64,000 bases of DNA from Atherinomorus stipes (GCA_023101725.1 JALJCO010003488.1:124001-188000), one strand, 5' to 3'; shown: positions 1 through 12,764, numbered from the stretch's first letter. Program-made: numbers and translations. Notes: generated by a model not told the origin, from the sequence alone.

Positions 1-472
1 GGGTTGGCTATTGATTTAAAACAAAGAAAGAAAGAAAAAGAGAACGCGCGATCTCGTCTGCCGCGGCTTCCGTAGTGTCGTGAACTGTCATGAAAGCGCT
101 TCGCAGCAGCTACATGTAGTACTGTTTAAGCCATTAGAATATACTAAATGATGTCGTTTGGAGTAAATTATAGACGCTACCCACTCAGGACACTTAGATT
201 ACATTGGACGAGCAGTATGGAGGAATATTGACAAGTTATTGTGGACTTTTATGGACCTTTTTGGATCAGGCGCCAGTGAACTCCATCATATTAAAGTTGG
301 GGGAAAGCAAAAACCTGTCCGATCTCCATCATATTAAAGTTGGGGGGAAATGGAAACCTGTCTGATCTCTGGCTGCATTTGAGATATTAAAAAAGTGCTC
401 CAGAGTCTTGCTCACCATGAGGGTGAGTAGAAGATGAATGCACATCATTCTGTTGGTGTACTATTCCTTTAA
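1..472. mobile_element. right half of a palindromic TTAA-flanked element (truncated by window edge)
   Basis: It is homologous to the element at 60619-61597. Positions 1-95 match 60950-61025 in inverted orientation, and 120-472 match 61175-61597 in direct orientation. It ends GGTGTACTATTCCTTTAA at 472. A 43-bp segment at 281-365 is duplicated in tandem. No coding capacity was seen, so it looks non-autonomous. Confidence 0.75.
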
Positions 473-1116
473 AGGATAACTTTCTTTTTTCAACCTGGAC
501 CTTATTTCTAGGAGTATATACGTGCATTTACTCACCGGTAAAGTTTCTGCATCATGTTGGGTCCTTCGGAAGATTTTACATTGAGTCGCCCTTTGGTGTA
601 AATCCAGTAAAATGGGCAAGACGGGGCAGCCTCTATAGAAGACATTATTTGCAGCAAAACTCCTTAATTTTCGCCAAAACTTTAAGTAGAATGAACGAAC
701 TAATGAGTACTGTTGTCCTGTGAGTCCACATTTAGCTTTCTGTTAGTTATCAGGGTGTTCTACACACTTTTCAGGGCCGCGCGTTCACGATGCGCGCTTC
801 CATAGTACAGCTGAGAAGAGCAGCTCGCTACCCAGACAACACAATTTGCGAAACTCTGAACTCACAGGACAATCGTGCTCATTCGTTCGTTCATTCTACT
901 AAAACCATTGATGAAATCAAAGAGTTTTGCTGCAGATAATGTCTTATATAATGGTTGCCCCGTTTCCGCCATTTTACTGGGCGGACATTGAAGGGCAACT
1001 CAACGAAAAATCTTCTGAAGGACTCAAAGTGATGCAGAAACTTTACCGATGAGTAAATGCACATATAAAGTCCTAAAAATAAGGTCAGGTTGAAAAAGAA
1101 GAAAGTTATCCTTTAA
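469..1116. mobile_element. foldback element with 256-bp inverted repeats and TTAA flanks
   Basis: The arms at 469-724 and 861-1116 are inverted copies, both ending TTAAAGGATAACTTTCTT at the outer edge. The loop is about 136 bp. TTAA at both ends fits a piggyBac- or Kolobok-type target duplication. It abuts the previous element and shares its TTAA. Confidence 0.8.
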
Positions 1117-4100
1117 AGCCCTGCAGAAAGCCCAGAGAAACAGCATCGGCTTCCTCTCAGCTTCTTATCAGTTTTCTCATACTCTTGTTGGCCTACACTT
1201 TATCCCCGTCTCGCTCGACGTGTCACATCCCTCTGAGAGCCGGGCCCCAGAAATAGCTCCATGTTTTGTCGCTCCATTTCTTTAACTGCAGCAGCCTCTA
1301 AATGTGTGAGCTGAAGGCTGTGCTGGAAGGCCACTTGTATTTTAAATGCTGCACAATAATTTGTTGTTGCCTCATCCGTGACCAGTACAGGAGAACGTTG
1401 GCTGGGGTCAAGGAAAGCAGCAAAGGATATGAATAGTTTCTCCTCAGATCTTATTAAAGGGGGAAAAAGTTCACCTTCAATGAGTCTGTGTCAAGTAGAA
1501 TTAATGTTGCCGCTTTTGACGTGAAGTGAGCAAATGAATCGAGCTCCATCTGAACCCAGAAGGAGCAGCATCATTCAGGGGCAGCTGGGATTACAGGCAT
1601 TCCCAGGAGGCTGAGATATTCCACAGATTCCTCGAACACAATCATGCAGGAACAGCATCATGTGTCAGGTGCTTCCTTCAGGCCTGCCAGTGTCAGGTTC
1701 TGATCATTAGGAACGTCGGGCCTGGCAATGTGAGGGATTTGAGCAGCGACTGGCTGCTGGCCAGGAAATAGGCTTTTACTGAAACAGATGCTCGCCTTTA
1801 TGAATTGTGGCATATCCTCAGGACCAGACTTTGCGTCACATTTCTCGGTTAGCCGGCTTTGCCAGGAATGACTTGGAACTGGGGGGTTCAAACTATCCTA
1901 GAACCCGCCTCATGCGAGTGTGATGTGTGTGTGTCTACATGTCAGATTTAGAAGTGGAAGCAAAATTATATCACTTTTCCAAAGGCGGCGTGTAGTCTGT
2001 CCGTGATTTTGGTGTTCTTGAAGTGTTGGATGACTTGCCATTGAAATGGCCTCCATTTACGTGAAATAGTCCTGTTTCTGTTTGCTGGACGATCATGGGG
2101 AGAACCAGTTTTGTTTGGCACGTCCTCACCGTGTGCACAGCATGAGGTCATTTTCAGGAACACAGTCATTAAACTTCTGTTTATCTCAGACGTGCGAGAC
2201 TTTCCGAGGACAAGCGGGTGTTAAAAAGAGCCGTAGGTCTGTTATACTGCAGCCCCCTCCTGTGGTTATTTACAGTCTTATTAATGTGGTTTACACATCA
2301 TTGTAAAAGCCACATGCCCATGTACTGGTACAGCATCTGATGCAGACAGATGGATGTGAAACGGTGATAATGTCTCCGCACCTTAAACATACTTTGCTAA
2401 TTGTCAGAATTCGACAATATTCTGATACTTTTCACTAAAGTTATCCAGACATATGCAGACTTGAGGAAACATTGATGTCACTGGAACAAATGGGATGTAA
2501 AAGGAACAAAAAATCTACAACTTAAAAATGAAACGTCATTTTAAAGTCACAGTGTTTAAATGTCATTTGTCTGTGACGTTGTAGTGTTTGTAGGACAGCG
2601 CTGCTCAGTGGGTAAGAAAAAGTGGAGTAGAGAAAGTCTGAGGCTTTAACATGAAGCAAAAGCAGAGAATGATCACGACTTAACCTCATCAGAGAATTGA
2701 TGGCAGAAATCAAGAATGTGAAGATTGATGTGTGACATACTTATTTATGTATGGATGCGTATGTGTGCTCTGTGTATGTGCACATGTGTATATACACATG
2801 TATGTATGTGCATGTGTGACAGTGTGGGGTCCTGACACTATGCCTCTGAGTGATCATGCACCCTGGCTTCTTGGCCACAGGGATGCCCCTTTGGCTGTCT
2901 GCTATGACTTTTTTTTTTAAATTGTGCCCTGGGAATAAATAAGATTTTTTAATTAAACTGAATTGGTACATTGTGCAGGCAGAAGACTGTTTATGGTAGA
3001 TTTTAGTTAACCTGAACCATTTGTGACTGAAAGAGAAGTGGAACACATTGTGCAGGATTGCTTGCAAAATTAGGGACAGCCTGGGAGCCGGTAGATAAGC
3101 ACTTCTGAACAATCCTCCTTTCTTTTAAGCATTGGTGGCCAGATCAGGTTAACACGTCCATCACACCGTAGCAACATGGAGAACATGTGCTCCACATGAT
3201 CAGGAGCGCCTACAGAAGTTTGTTTAGGGGTGAAATTAGCAGGGTGTTCAGGGGTTATAGATGGTTTCAAAGTTTACAAACACGGTGACGTTTTTTGGTG
3301 GGCGGGGCTTAGTCTGGAGGCGAAAGCAAAAGCAATGCTATGTTAAGAAGCGGCAGCTAGCAGGTTTTGGTGGCTTTTTCATAAATGGAGTTACAGAACT
3401 GTCAGAATATGTCCAGACAGTCACTCCACAGACCATGACAGCTGTTTTAGTAAATTAACGCTAGCAGATGGAAGCAGGTTGGCTGATCTGGACACCTTAC
3501 AGGACAGGCATGAAGATCTTCTATGGAATTAGCTGGATGCTAACTGCACATGGTGAGACAGTCGCTGCTTCTTCAGTGCGAAGGAAAATTAGCAACTGTG
3601 CATGCCTGTGGAAGTGCAGCAGAGCACCACGTACTGATGAAAGATCAGGTTGGATCTCAGCAAACGGTCATTCACACATTTATTTTCCTGTTATTGTGAC
3701 TCCAGTTGGACTGTGAAAACACCGTTTAACCAGCAGAAAGACAGACATGAAGAGAGGTTTGCTCTCCAGGTGAATGTGGAGTCTAAACCAGACACCCTGG
3801 ACCCAGATCAAGAACAAGTCATTTAGAAAGTCAAGTTGGAAATGGAGGAATGTCTGAAAGTTGTTGATATTGTGTGAGTAAGCTAACATGCATGGTAATA
3901 CACGAGTGACTCACAATTTTGCACATGTTTGCTCTTCTAATACTTGGTCCCTTTCCAGCCTGTGAGCTCAGTTTAGCCTTATTTCAGAGGAATGAGGATG
4001 TTTCAGTGGAAAGATTAGAATAAATACCAACACTGTTATTCCTCCTGAGTTTAATCCAACTGCCCTCTCTGTGCCGATGCAGATACACATCTGAAAGCAA

Positions 4101-4598
4101 TAAAACAAAGACGGGAGAGGGACCAGCAAATTGTAGATGATGAAAGAAGAAGCATTTAACTAGTAAATAAATACCTTCTTTTATACTGTACTTTTTTTTT
4201 TTACAAGGTTTTATGTGAAGGTGAAACGGGGTAAAGTTTACACGCTGAGCTGAAGCCAACACAACAAAACAGATCATTGTTACCTCAAATCTGTGACATT
4301 TATAACGCTGTCATACTCTGATTTAATCCACACTCATGCTTACAGGCTGAGGGAATAACTGCATCTGCCTCATGCAGATCAGATCATGGTCTGGGGGTTC
4401 TGGGAAACGTCTCATGAAGAAAACAAAATCCGCCTGTTCATTAGTGGCCCACAGTGTTAATGAGACTTTCTCTTTACAAATCTGACAGATATCTGAGCGT
4501 TCTCTTCAAGTCTTTATTGGGTTTAATCTAAGAACTTTACTGACCTCTACTGGCAACTTCAGGAATGAGCTGTAAGGGAAATCTGGACATAATGAACA
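1117..4598. other. upstream intergenic DNA, no gene seen
   Basis: Only short open frames with no recognised similarity. Around 2760-2820 there is an alternating TG/TA-rich stretch. The open stretch at 3468-3716 has no recognisable domain. Confidence 0.5.
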
Positions 4599-5290
4599 CA
4601 TGCACCCAGTACTTTATCAAATACACCATCTAGTACCACGTTGAGCCCCTTCCCCTGCAGAACTGCCTTCATTCTTGGTGCCATAGATCCAACAAGGTGT
4701 TGGAAACATTCCTCAGAGATTTTAGTGCATGTGGGTCATTCCATGAAATCGGTGCCTTTTCAACTTAAAAATCTAAAATTAAAACTAGATTTAATTGTTA
4801 TATTAGGACATTATATTCATATTGTTCCATCTCAGGCTGTTTTTAAATTTTAAAACATTTTTTCTCTTAACTGTTTTTGTCATCTTTTAAGCCCTACAGA
4901 CATTAGCTTCTTTCTTTCTTTTTTTTTTTTTTTAGATTTTCAGTTATACAGATAGAAAATAAACAGTATGAATCAGGGATTTAAAAGCTTACTGAAAGTA
5001 TTTGTGGCTATGCCAGCCAGTGGAATGGCATGTGCCAAATAAGTCCAAGATATACAGAAAATTTGGACAAAACCAACCAAAAATAAAACTAAATACTAAA
5101 ATTAAAAAAAGAAGAGAACAAACAAACACACACACAGACACACACACACAAACAAAAAGAGAAAAACCAATCATTAAGAATCTCAAGGTATATGTACAAA
5201 CACTGAAATACAAATCTAAATACACAGTTCACACATACAGTACATTCATACTGTATGTACACACATATATGAAATTGTATATACACATAC

Positions 5291-5293
<3 letters not shown>

Positions 5294-5330
<37 letters not shown>

Positions 5331-5335
5331 TGTAT
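5294..5335. repeat. (AT)n microsatellite
   Basis: About 21 AT units. A second AT tract lies at 5699-5742, on the other side of the nested element, suggesting insertion into one AT tract. Confidence 0.9.
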
Positions 5336-5357
5336 ATACATATATGTATGTATATTA

Positions 5358-5696
5358 GAGGTGCAATTATACAAAAAATTCACGGTTCGGTTCAATAATT
5401 TTTGGTCAGGGTTCTATATTTTTTCAGAACCAAAAAATAAATTTCATGCCTCTTTTAACTGTTGTGCTCCACAACAGCTTACTATCAAGGTCATATTTAA
5501 CATGAACATCAAAGTTATTCCAACACGAGAGGAGAATGTAGTCGAACGAGCAGACAAACCTAGATTGACTGAAATTTCAAGACAAAGTTCACATCAGAAG
5601 ACAAATTCATAAAAAAAAGTTTCTAAATAATGTATTGTTTGACATTTGATACACTGTTCTCACGGTTCGGTACAAATACATGTATTGCTGCACCCC
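5358..5696. mobile_element. nested 339-bp TIR element between AT tracts
   Basis: The termini GAGGTGCAA and TTGCTGCACCCC are inverted, with CACGGTTCGGT near each end. This is the signature of a fish hAT-like non-autonomous family. It sits between two (AT)n tracts, so the target duplication cannot be read. Confidence 0.6.
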
Positions 5697-5711
5697 GAAT
5701 ATATATATACA

Positions 5712-5745
<34 letters not shown>

Positions 5746-7200
5746 ACAGGCTGCAGTTCCATATCACAATATTAATTATGTAATTTGTATACTGTACCTC
5801 CTCACTCATGTAAAAGGCAAACCCTCAGCATACACAATAAAAGGCTCCCATGTCTTACAATATTTATATATTATCTGTAAACTGTATCTCAGGAATTCCA
5901 TCTGTTGACACAACATAGCTTCTCTCCTACCAACATTAACTTAACAATATACAAAATTTTAAAATAGAAATGTGCAATATATGGTACATATATTAGCAGG
6001 ACTGTGGTCTCTGTTTACATTGCGATCATTTTCATTTGTGGATTTTTTTTTTCTCTAATTAGGTGTTTGACATTCAGATGATCAAATCTCCCCTTATTCT
6101 GCATGGCTGCTGTCAACCTATAGCACGCTTACACGAGATATTTTTAGGGGAAAAATGTAGAAAAACAGCCAGTCTAAAATATAATTTGTCATTATAATTA
6201 TAACAATATAATAATATAATTTGTCCCTTACTCTCATTATTTTTAACATCTGAAAATTTAGAAAAATATAAATTTGTTGGATATATGGTGTGGAAAATTT
6301 TGATGTGAACCTCTTTTATTTTACTGTACTTATTTTACTCTTATAAGGCAACATCCAGGCCTTCTTCCAGTCAGTGATCAGTAAAGCACATTATATTTCT
6401 AAGAGGTCTTTGTTATGTTTTTCCTGGAAAATTCAATCTAAAGCTAACATGGTTGACTATTCTAAGCTAATTTGCCTGTAAACAGCTGAAATAAGTGCTA
6501 GCGAAAGTGCTAAAGTGCAGGCTATGTACTTCAAAAGGTGATTATTTGTAGATGTTGATTAAATTTTAAATAAGTTTCATTAGGAATTAGGATAAGATTA
6601 AATAAGTTGATTATTTGAGAAATAAATTGTTTAGGTTTATATGTTAAAAAGTGGTAACAGAATTGACATGCTCGTATTCCTAGTTAAACCTACTTGTCAC
6701 TGAGCTGTTCGCATCCTGGGTCATGTCAAATCTGGGAGGTACCATTATTACTCTGGTTTTTAGTTAGGGTAACAGGTTTTACAATGTTTATGGTAATTAG
6801 TTTATACTAAAAGCACTGTTTTACAGTAAGATCATACCTGAAACAACATGAAAATGTGAACATTTCAACATTTTGCCAATATTTTACTAATTAAAAGTCA
6901 TACGTACAACAATAACAGTGAGGGGCAGGCTAAAAAAATCACAATAAAAGTTATTTTAATTATTAAAGATAATATTTAATTGACTTTAATTTGATGTTAT
7001 ATATTGAGGATAAAAGACACGGTCATGTTATATTTTGAAATTAGATATTAATTTGTTGTTATTGTACTTTTATGACCGATTACTTCATGGGGACACAAAA
7101 GGCACCGATTTCATGGAATGACCCATACTGACATGATATTCACACAGCTGCTGCAGATTCCATGATAAGAATCTTCTGTTCCACCACATCCACGATATAG

Positions 7201-7688
7201 ATCAATGTATCCATAGTGAATCAATCCAAACTCCCCAAACTGGCCAAAATCCTGATATCAAACCCACCTTTACTCTAAAAATGGCTTTATTTTGAAGTTC
7301 CTCTGACACATTTTCACAACAAAACATGTTTACAGTTGTGCAGCAGATAGATATGACACAGGGAGATTGTACTGCTATGTACTTTAAGTAAGAACTAGAG
7401 TTACATAGAAAAAAAAAAAACAGAACTTGTTTTTTACTTGTAATATTGTTTCATATCGTTTCATATCAATCGGTGGATCCTGAATCAAACTGAACTGAAA
7501 TCGTGTCTTGACTGAATTTAAGATATCAACAAACATCTTATCGCTATCCACTGTGTCGATATAATATTGTATCCTGGTCAGACCAGTGATTTACACCCTG
7601 TTCCCCTACGTCTCCATCAGAACAACAATCTTTCTGTATGATTTATTGAATGGAGGCAGCTGGACTATTTTTTGTAAGGTAAGATGAT
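7201..7688. other. intergenic DNA, no gene seen
   Basis: AT-rich. It contains CATATCGTTTCATATC-like words reminiscent of decayed hAT-like repeats, but no boundaries can be set. Confidence 0.4.
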
Positions 7689-7729
7689 ATTGAACGCCTT
7701 CTCCAAAAGGCTTGGAGAAGGCGTTCAAT
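7689..7729. repeat. perfect 18-bp inverted repeat, 5-base loop
   Basis: The arms at 7689-7706 and 7712-7729 are exact reverse complements (ATTGAACGCCTTCTCCAA), with loop AAGGC. It lies at the 5' edge of the LINE copy. Confidence 0.95.
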
Positions 7730-8556
7730 CCTGTCCCACTGGGATTCCTGTGGGGGGGTGCTCCTCGAGTATTGAGTATCAGACCCCCTTGTTCGAGCTG
7801 TCCGGTCCGTGTACGACCGGTGTCAGAGCTTGGTCCGCATTTCCGGCTGTAGGTCGAATCAATTCCCTGTGAAGTTCGGACTCCACCGAGGCTGCCCTTT
7901 GTCACCGATCCTGTTCATAACCTTTATGGACAGGATTTCTAGGCGCAGCCGAGGTGTTGAGGGGATCCGGTTTGGTGGTCTCAGGATCGGGTCTCTGCTT
8001 TTCGCAGATGACGAGGTTCTGCTGGCGTCATCGGGCCGTGACCTCCAACTATCGCTGGGGCGATTTGCAGCAGGGTGTGAAGCAGCCGGGATGAGAATCA
8101 GCACCTCCAAATCCGAGACCATGGTCCTCACCCAGAAAAGGGTGGAGTGTCCTCTCCGGGTCGGAGACGAGGTCCTCCCCCAGGTGGAGGAGTTTAAGTA
8201 TCACGAGTGAAGGAAAAATGGAACGGGAGATGGACAGATGGATCGGTGCTGTGATGCGGACTCGGCATCAATCCGTCGTGGTGAAGAAGGAGCTGAGCCA
8301 GAAGGAGAAGCTCTCAATTTACCGGTCGATCTACAATCCTCCCCTCACCTGTGATCATGAGCTGTGGGTCATGAACGAAAGAACGAGATCGCGGGTACAA
8401 GCGGCCGAAATGAGTTTCCTCTGCAGGGTGGCCGGGCTCTCCCTTAGAGATAGGGGGAGGAGCTCGTCAGAGGGAAGTTTGGGCTTCCCTGCTTAGGCAG
8501 CTGCCCCCGCGACCCGACCTCAGATAAGCGGCAGAAGACGAACGAATGAACGAAAA
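7690..8556 (+). mobile_element. 5'-truncated Rex3/RTE-like LINE, reverse-transcriptase remnant
   Basis: Two frames together cover the RT palm to C-terminus: VKFGLHRGCPLSPILFI and LLFADDEVLLASSGRD (catalytic FADD intact) at 7809-8210, then KKELSQKEKLSIYRSIY and RSRVQAAEMSFLCRVAGLSL at 8218-8496. A stop and a frame change separate them, so it is a pseudogene. The 3' end GATAAGCGGCAGAAG followed by GAACGAATGAACGAA resembles the tetranucleotide tail of Rex3. The 5' edge is a hairpin at 7689-7729. Confidence 0.8.
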
Positions 8557-9116
8557 TGATACTGAGAATACGCGTAAAACAGAATAGACAAAAATGTGTT
8601 TGATGCAAGAATCATTCAGTTGTACAGTAGGAACAGGTTCTTAGCCATAGTCTGCAAAAGTGAGCAGGTTTAATCCACAGATCTCAATAAAAGCAGTTTA
8701 GGGGTTTCAAGCGGTTTCTTTTAAAAGCTTAGCTGACTTGAAACATTTCCAGAAATCAGAACAGTGCAGGTGGGTGATGCTGAGAATCCTGTAGCATGAA
8801 GAGGACATCAAATCAGTGTTTGGTCTACCATTGCCCCCCCCAAAAAGAGAAGCCAAAAATCTTTTTTTTTCCTTCTGAATATTCTGGGATGTTTAAAGGT
8901 AGAGTCCGAAGTCCCCCCACCGTTTCTGTTTGCAAACAGCAGTATTCAAACTGTGCGCCCCTCCCTATCAGGCTAATGGTAGGGAGGCTCCTTCTTCTGC
9001 CTATTCAGCTTCAAGCCTCCTTCAGAGCTCAGAAGCAGGTAATATTAACGATATTAACCCTGGTTTTCCAGGTTGCATTATCTAAAGCTCTTTTTCTTCG
9101 GCGCATCCGCCGTTTA

Positions 9117-9158
<42 letters not shown>

Positions 9159-9721
9159 GTCTTTCTTTTTTTTTTCCCTTCGAGAGTTCGAGTGACCGGC
9201 GTCTGCTCCAATCATGAGCTTATTCCCACACAGCGTCATAATCAGAAATCTCCACCCAGAAACGTCTCGAACACACCAAAGCGAAAGAGCAAATTACAGG
9301 CAGGAGGAGAGAGAGTTGCATTTAAACGCACTACGGCACGCAAGTAAAGGCCCAAAGGTGCGGTTTGAGACAGATTTCACTTACGCAAGTCTAAGATTTA
9401 TTTTCAGGGGGGAAACGTCGGCCTCAACTTTAACATTTGTTAGCTACGAAACTATGGCGCCACCAAAGAAATGAAAAGATATGGCGGAATTCTTTCTGCA
9501 AGACTCCAAGGAAAATAGATGAAGTTAACCTGCATTCACATGATCAGCGATTTGTTCTTCACTCACCACCAGGCAGGACGAAGAGGCGCTAAGTGGATGC
9601 GGTGGAGCTCAGAGCGTCTGGAATGTACACAGCAACGCTAGTGTTAGCATTGTACTTAGCTTAATGGTTGTTCATAAACTCTGCCTAATCACAAACCTGG
9701 TACCGCGATCTGACTACTGAC
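8557..9721. other. intergenic DNA with a (CTTT)n tract, no gene seen
   Basis: It holds (CTTT)n at 9117-9170. The open frames around the tract (8796-9474) are low-complexity or unrecognised. A segment from about 8893 starts TTTAAAGGTAGAGTCCG and may be an undelimited repeat. Confidence 0.5.
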
Positions 9722-10010
9722 ATAAACATGTTTATTCCTGCTGTAAACATGTTTATTTCTCCTGGAAACATGTTTGTTCTGCTGTAAACATGTTTATTTC
9801 TGCTGTGAACATGTTTATTTTTCCTGAAAACATGTTTATTCTGCTGTAAAAATGTTTGTTTCTCCTGTAAACATGTTTATTTCTCCTGTAAACATGTTTA
9901 TTTCTGCTGTAACATGTTTATTTCTGTTGTGAAAATGTTCATTTCTGCTATAAAAAATTTAAATTTAGCTGTGAACATGTTTATTTCTGATGTAAACATG
10001 TTTATTATTG
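9722..10010. repeat. minisatellite, about 21-bp unit (AAACATGTTTATTTCTGCTGT)
   Basis: About 13 diverged copies, each centred on the palindrome AAACATGTTT. The array and its right flank (10866-10990) match 20715-20860 in inverted orientation, where only two units are present. So it is an internal part of a dispersed repeat. A LINE fragment interrupts it at about 10005. Confidence 0.85.
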
Positions 10011-10868
10011 ACAGATCGCTCTGTTTTAAACACCATATTGAACATTTAATATCAACACTATCTAAATATGTCGGTCTGTTCTTTAAAATAAGATATTACC
10101 TACCTTCATCTGCGCTCCTCACCTTGTACAAAACCCTCTTTATAATACCCTATAATAATATGTAATACCTTCCCCAGTCATTTAGGGAAATTGGAAGGTT
10201 TGCAAAGAAAATAATAGGAGCTGTGTCATGGTCTGGTTTTAATGCCCCCTCATATCCACTCTTCCATAGTCTTAGACTTCTTCGACTCGCTGAGTTGAAT
10301 ATAAATCAGAATGCATGTATGATGTACCAAACTGTCAATTAGTATAACAGCAGGATGTCCGAGCTCGTTCCAGTCTGTGGTCCTCTGCATACTCATGATT
10401 TCAGGAGTAAACATCTCATAAGTGGTAAAAAAAAAAATAAGGTTAAAAAGCACCAGCCTGAGCATCACTTGCAGGGACCCACAGATCTGGAATGAGCTCG
10501 ACGATGAGCGTTGAAATCTTTCTCCACCTTTAAAAACATGTCAAAGACGAAACTCCTAAATTCATTTGTACAATGAAACATTCCCGAATGTATCTGCGAT
10601 GGGAAAGCGTTGTGTTTTGTATTTTGTTTGTTGTGTGTTAAGGACTGGGATGCTGTATGTGTATGTAGCCAATGTGTCATATTTCATTTTTTCTTCTTTT
10701 TGTTTCTTCCTCTTTTTTCTCCTTCTTCCCAGCATTGGTACTTTTGACTATGTCCACAGGCTCCTTCTATAAGCTTTTAATAGCTTCTTAGGAGTCCTGA
10801 TTCACACGACTCTTAGCTTTATGTGAAGATGTAATGAATTTGTGTGTGTGAATAAATTGAAATTGAAA
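10005..10868 (+). mobile_element. 5'-truncated L2/CR1-like LINE fragment
   Basis: It encodes HIEHLISTLSKYVGLFFKIR and LPSSALLTLYKTLFIIPYNN, the C-terminal RT region of L2/CR1-type elements (K..G.LYK.R..L....L..LY...I.PY). It ends in AAATTGAAATTGAAATT repeats. It is inserted in the minisatellite-bearing repeat. Confidence 0.65.
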
Positions 10869-12694
10869 TTATTTCTGCTGTGAAGTTTGTCTTCTTAAAA
10901 TGGGAGTCTGTGGGGATTTGCTGAGTTTCGCAGCCCCTCGTGGATGAAGAGTGAACTACAATGTTGTCGGACTTCCTGGTAGCTTCACTGCCACTTGGAG
11001 GAAACACAGAGACCGACAGGCGTACAGCAAACAACTGAAAAACAAGAGGGATGGAGGAAAACGGTCAAATTATTTGTTGGGTTAAAGGTAACTAAACATT
11101 TTTTTTCTTTTTTTACTGGATTTTAAGATATTTCAGCCGATATCCAAAATTCTTCTTCAGTCCAAGACTTTTTCAGCTTAAACAACCACGAAAAATCAGT
11201 CCAGTTGTTTCCTTCAAGCTTGTAGGATTATTACGACCTGGATAGATGAGGAACTCCACCAGTTGGAAACAGATCTCCCATACAGAGTGCAGTGGTTCGT
11301 GAAAGCATCCATCCATCTATGCATCTACCAACCTACATTCCTACACACTTGTGTTTGTCTTTGATTTACAATCATGTTGTCTCCACATTTGGGTTGTTTC
11401 CCATCATCTCAACAGTGTGTTCTCTGGCAGAAACTTAAATTAGAAAAAGTTTGGTGTTTCCTAAAAAGTCCAGTTTATGCTGGTTACTTTGATGTCACTT
11501 CAAACTGCATTTGAAGCCCCGTTCAGAGAACTAAAGACACACTGAAATATGAAACTGTAATGATTGATCCGTTATGTTAACCAGTCAGTCATTAGAAGCT
11601 GATCAGCATCAAAGTTCCTCCCTGCCGCTGTTTACTCCAGCCTGACTTCCATTCTTCTGGGCGATCTGCAGGTTGCGGTGAGGAAACATTCCTGCTTTAT
11701 GTATTCCTGCGTGCAGACTCCCAGCTGGACGTGGCCAGCAGCTCTGTCATATCAGTGACCGGCGGCTCCTTTCATTCTGAAATGGAAAGTCTGCTCTTCG
11801 CTCTGTCATCTTAATCTTCAAAGACTTTCCAAGGAACTGAACCCTCCTCAGTCGCTGCTTCTGGACAATGACCCGCACCTCCTGGTTCGGTCATGCACGT
11901 ACATTCTCATTCACATGCACACCTCCCCTGGAAACGGCAACGTGGATCTCCATGAGACAAAAGTCAACAAAGCGAGCGTTTGATGTGGCGTTGCTCGTGA
12001 TCCTGTTCCATGTTTCACTTCAGAATACTGGACGGGTAAAGTCTTTTTGTTGCCATGAATTCCTGTCAAACAGCTGCACGGTGACAGCGCCGACTCTGTG
12101 GTCTGATCCTCACTCAGATGAGAGAAAAAACAGCAACACACTTGCCAAACTTGTTTCTTTTGGTCCCCACCCCCCAGAGGATTCATCACAACTGATCCTG
12201 GACCTCCAGGCAACTTTACCAACTTAATTTTCTTTTTTTTTGTTGCCTCTAAATCTACAACACAGACTTACATGAAAGTCAGTCCCCCACTTCCTGGGAC
12301 AAAACTTCTAACATGTGCAACGTTGCCATCTTGTGGAGAACTTGGACAATCACACAATTCTGAACAGCCAAAACTAAACAGGAAGCAAGAAAATGCTGGA
12401 AGAGGTTTACAGTGTTACACCGTCAACCAGCGAATGTGGTGACCAACATCCGCTTTCCCTGAGATATCTTTGCTCTATCTTTGAGTCTTTTCTATTTTCT
12501 TTGGCATAGACTTTTTCACAAAAAGTAAGGGATTTTTTTTTTTTTTTGTATGATGTCAGAATAAACCTAAAATCCACCACAACCTTTCCAGTTGAACTAA
12601 ATTAGACTTTAGCTATATTTTTCAGTGCACATGTACATTGCTCAATGGTTAAATATTTATTGAACATCATGCTGTTCTCCAAAAAGATGACTAA
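10869..12694. other. intergenic DNA, no gene seen
   Basis: The first 120 bp are the right flank of the minisatellite-bearing repeat. The rest shows no recognised domain. The open frame 11868-12227 and its antisense have no similarity I can name. Confidence 0.45.
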
Positions 12695-12716
12695 CCCCCC
12701 CCCCCCCCCCCAAAAA

Positions 12717-12764
<48 letters not shown>

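Larger units (their letters stand above)
4733..7124. mobile_element. 2.39-kb element with 28-bp terminal inverted repeats
   Basis: It begins GGGTCATTCCATGAAATCGG and ends with the exact reverse complement. About 28 terminal bases are perfectly inverted. The interior is AT-rich and non-coding. It holds a CA tract (5122-5156), two AT tracts and a nested element at 5358-5696. I did not recognise the superfamily. Confidence 0.8.
4599..7200. mobile_element. old interspersed repeat split by a 2.4-kb insertion
   Basis: The halves at 4599-4732 and 7125-7200 belong to one common fish repeat. It includes GAACTGCCTTCATTCTTGG and CATTCCTCAGAGATTTTAG on the left and CTGACATGATATTCACACAG on the right. A shorter copy lies at 32325-32465. 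No coding content. Confidence 0.7.

Noticed and set aside
8796..9474. Overlapping ORFs of up to 183 residues
   Set aside because: They run through the (CTTT)n tract and have no domain or family similarity.
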